Source: Pseudomonas brassicacearum (GTDB taxonomy: Bacteria; Pseudomonadota; Gammaproteobacteria; Pseudomonadales; Pseudomonadaceae). Taken from it: a stretch of 64,000 bases of DNA. Numbering within the stretch: position 1 is the first letter of the stretch; each line of letters opens with the position of its first letter. The stretch covers positions 246,500 to 310,499 of the forward strand of contig NZ_MOBJ01000002.1 in the NCBI RefSeq assembly GCF_003732225.1, written 5' to 3'. The notes under the pieces are model-generated. The model was not told the origin of the DNA, did no database searches, and saw nothing but the letters and a program-made list of their open reading frames with translations. The translations under genes and the position numbers were made by a program. Shown here piece after piece: positions 62,116 to 64,000 of the stretch.

Positions 62116-63129
62116 ATGTTATTCAAGTTTCCCAAGTCGTCCGACTGTCATGAGTCGGACGTCACGCCTGAGTCTCTCTACCTCTCTCGTCGCAGTGTGC
62201 TTGGTGGGGCTATCGCCGGTATGGCGGTCAGCGGCCTTCCACGTTGGGCCAGCGCCGACAGCGCGGCTCGGTACGCGGATGTCGAGTCGGGCAAGGCGCC
62301 TTCCTGGTTTTCCAAAAAGCTCCCTGCAACCCAGTGGGAGGCGGTGACCGTCAAGGATGAGGCGATCACGCCGTTCAACGATGCGACCCACTACAACAAC
62401 TTCTATGAGTTCGGTACCGACAAGGGTGATCCTGCGCAGAACGCTGGTGCACTGAAAACCGAGCCGTGGTCTGTGGTTATCGATGGTGAGGTGAGTAAGC
62501 CGGGGCGTTATGCGCTGGAGGACTTCATGAAACCGTATCAGTTGGAGGAGCGCATCTATCGTCTGCGTTGTGTAGAAGCCTGGTCGATGGTGATTCCGTG
62601 GATCGGCTTTCCCATCTCGGCACTGCTCGGCCAGGTCGAGCCTACCTCCAAGGCTAAATACATTCGTTTTGAAACCTTGCAGGACCCCAAGACCATGCCG
62701 GGGCAGCGCTCAGGTTTTGCCTTGATCGACTGGCCTTATGTAGAAGGACTGCGTCTGGACGAAGCGATGAATCCGTTGGCGATTCTTGCCGTCGGCATGT
62801 ATGGCCGCGAGCTGCCCAATCAGAATGGCGCGCCTTTGCGCTTGGTGGTGCCGTGGAAGTACGGGTTCAAGAGCGTCAAATCCATCGTGCGTATCAGTCT
62901 GGTCAGCGAGCAACCGAAAACCACCTGGCAAAGCATCGCGTCCGATGAGTATGGCTTCTATGCAAACGTGAATCCGACGGTTGATCACCCGCGCTGGACT
63001 CAAGCGCGTGAGCGACGTCTGCCGAGCGGATTGTTCAAGCCCAATGTGCGTGAGACGCAGATGTTCAATGGCTACGCGGATGAAGTTGCTTCTCTCTATA
63101 CAGGTCTCGATCTGAGGAAGAACTACTGA
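62116..63129 (+). CDS. msrP: Methionine sulfoxide reductase, catalytic subunit MsrP
   Basis: This periplasmic molybdoenzyme repairs oxidised methionines in envelope proteins. The 337-residue protein has a Tat signal with LSRRSVLGG (Arg25-Arg26), and the Mo-pterin ligand Cys152 in YRLRCVEAW. It ends one base into msrQ (TGATG), so the pair is one operon. A hairpin at 62068-62111 holds its ribosome site. Confidence 0.95.
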   Translation: MLFKFPKSSDCHESDVTPESLYLSRRSVLGGAIAGMAVSGLPRWASADSAARYADVESGKAPSWFSKKLPATQWEAVTVKDEAITPFNDATHYNNFYEFGTDKGDPAQNAGALKTEPWSVVIDGEVSKPGRYALEDFMKPYQLEERIYRLRCVEAWSMVIPWIGFPISALLGQVEPTSKAKYIRFETLQDPKTMPGQRSGFALIDWPYVEGLRLDEAMNPLAILAVGMYGRELPNQNGAPLRLVVPWKYGFKSVKSIVRISLVSEQPKTTWQSIASDEYGFYANVNPTVDHPRWTQARERRLPSGLFKPNVRETQMFNGYADEVASLYTGLDLRKNY

Positions 63130-63749
63130 TGCGTTTTTCTGTGTGGCGCGTCGGCGTCTTTATAGCAGTGATGGTGTGGCCGTTACTCTGGCTGTATGAG
63201 GCCTGGAGCTTTGCGTTGGGGCCGGATCCGGGAAAGGTGCTGGTTGATCGATTGGGGCTGGGAGCGCTGATCCTGCTGTTGATCACCTTGAGCATGACGC
63301 CTATACAGAGGCTGACGGGGTGGGCGGGCTGGATTGCTGTTCGGCGGCAGCTCGGGTTGTGGTGTTTTGCTTATGTTGTTCTGCATCTGAGTGCTTATCT
63401 GGTTTTTATCCTTGGTCTTGATTGGTCTCAGTTGGGGGTGGAGCTGAGCAAGCGGCCGTACATTGTTATCGGCAGCCTGGGGTTCCTTTGTTTGTTGATG
63501 CTGGCGGTAACGTCCAATCGTTATAGCCAGCGACGTTTGGGTGTCCGCTGGAAGAAGTTGCATCGTTTGGTCTATGTAATCCTTGGTCTTGGATTGCTGC
63601 ATATGCTCTGGATAGTTCGGGCGGATCTGAAGGAGTGGGCGATCTATGCCTCTATAGGTGCGCTGCTATTAGTGCTACGTGTGCCATCTGTAACGCGCCG
63701 AGTTCCGCGTTTAGTGGCCAGAAAAGCACCTTCTGCAACAAAAGCGTAA
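63129..63749 (+). CDS. msrQ: Haem-binding membrane subunit MsrQ
   Basis: This 206-residue membrane protein with about six helices gives electrons from the quinone/flavin side to MsrP. Histidines in [33 protein letters not shown] are the likely haem ligands, as in the ferric-reductase-like fold. It is basic at the C-terminus. It is followed by the rRNA promoter region. Confidence 0.93.
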   Translation: MRFSVWRVGVFIAVMVWPLLWLYEAWSFALGPDPGKVLVDRLGLGALILLLITLSMTPIQRLTGWAGWIAVRRQLGLWCFAYVVLHLSAYLVFILGLDWSQLGVELSKRPYIVIGSLGFLCLLMLAVTSNRYSQRRLGVRWKKLHRLVYVILGLGLLHMLWIVRADLKEWAIYASIGALLLVLRVPSVTRRVPRLVARKAPSATKA

Positions 63750-63756
63750 TTAACCC

Positions 63757-63784
63757 TTGACGGCAGATTCTGGAAGTCTATAAT
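63757..63784 (+). promoter_or_regulatory. rRNA operon promoter P1 (upstream)
   Basis: TTGACG, a 16-base spacer, TATAAT (63779-63784), followed by TCGCCCCAC. It is the first of two tandem promoters directing transcription out of the window. Confidence 0.75.
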
Positions 63785-63958
63785 TCGCCCCACTTCCGGC
63801 GCAGTCGAAACGGAAAACTCCTTGGCAAACAAAGAGTTACGCGGTTTTCGACAGCGGTTACGCTTCAGTTCATCGAAGCCCGAAGGAGTTGATAAGGCAG
63901 TGTGTTTTCGCCTTGTTGACGGTTCGATCTTCTCGGTCGAAAGCGGAAAAAAGAGGTG

Positions 63959-63986
63959 TTGACAGCAGCGAGTAACGCTGTAGAAT
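63959..63986 (+). promoter_or_regulatory. rRNA operon promoter P2
   Basis: Perfect TTGACA, a 16-base spacer, TAGAAT, then the GC-rich TCGCCTCCCGC discriminator. This element with its GTGTTGACAGCAGCG context is the common promoter of Pseudomonas 16S rRNA genes; the rRNA itself starts beyond base 64000. Confidence 0.85.
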
Positions 63987-64000
63987 TCGCCTCCCGCTAA

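Overview
The window is chromosomal DNA of a fluorescent-group Pseudomonas (P. fluorescens lineage). The evidence is the gene order (pilE-thiO-pilRS-bamD-rluD-pgeF-clpB; pilA/pilBCD-coaE-yacG; acs-pgi-panDCB-folK-pcnB-crcZ-cbrBA-gluQ-dksA; hmuTUV-chaN-prrF-mrcB; ilvIHC-pssA-msrPQ-rrn), the high GC content, and many copies of the Pseudomonas REP palindrome GTGGGAGCGAGCTTGCTCGC. Nearly everything is core genome. I see no prophage, transposase, integrase, CRISPR array or defence island.

Layout. 1-5700: end of a type IV pilus locus (partial pilY1, pilE), thiO, and the PilR/PilS two-component system. 5700-11400: bamD, then divergent rluD-pgeF and the heat-shock gene clpB behind a clear sigma-32 promoter. 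11400-12100: a tRNA cluster (Asn, Pro, Lys, Pro) behind tandem promoters. 12100-17050: a chemoreceptor with a FliA-type promoter, NADH dehydrogenase II, small DUF proteins and a membrane protein. 17090-22400: yacG-coaE-pilD-pilC-pilB facing pilA, which carries a sigma-54 promoter matching the PilR encoded 18 kb away. 22600-28600: a BON-domain protein with its own sigma-54-like promoter, an AsmA-like giant, a methyltransferase and an MpaB-like oxygenase. 28600-37250: acs, pgi, the pantothenate genes panB-panC and panD, folK and pcnB. 37500-42700: carbon-catabolite control, namely the sRNA CrcZ, its activator CbrB, the transporter-kinase CbrA and a 58-residue membrane protein overlapping cbrA. 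42700-46900: gluQ, dksA, an aminotransferase, sfsA and a Rieske protein. 46900-50750: iron and haem, with a Fur box, the haem ABC transporter hmuTUV, a ChaN lipoprotein and a PrrF-type iron-responsive sRNA. 50800-57400: small proteins, an APH-like/P-loop fusion, PBP1b and lipoproteins. 57400-64000: branched-chain amino acid synthesis (ilvIHC), phosphatidylserine synthase, the periplasmic methionine sulfoxide repair pair msrPQ, and finally the tandem promoters of a ribosomal RNA operon that starts beyond the window.

Several regulatory circuits can be read directly. PilS/PilR with sigma-54 acts on pilA. CbrA/CbrB with sigma-54 acts on CrcZ, which carries six A-rich Hfq/Crc decoy motifs. Fur acts on hmuTUV and PrrF. 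Sigma-32 acts on clpB, and FliA on the chemoreceptor. The intergenic spaces hold at least seven REP doublets plus two other palindromic repeat families. The most unusual raw-sequence observations are a shared ~15-nt cassette found at two different points of two REP arms, a 50-bp inverted repeat beside crcZ, a hairpin that contains the msrP ribosome binding site, a nearly leaderless-looking mrcB, and a long structured region before ilvI. I found no convincing entirely new multi-gene system.
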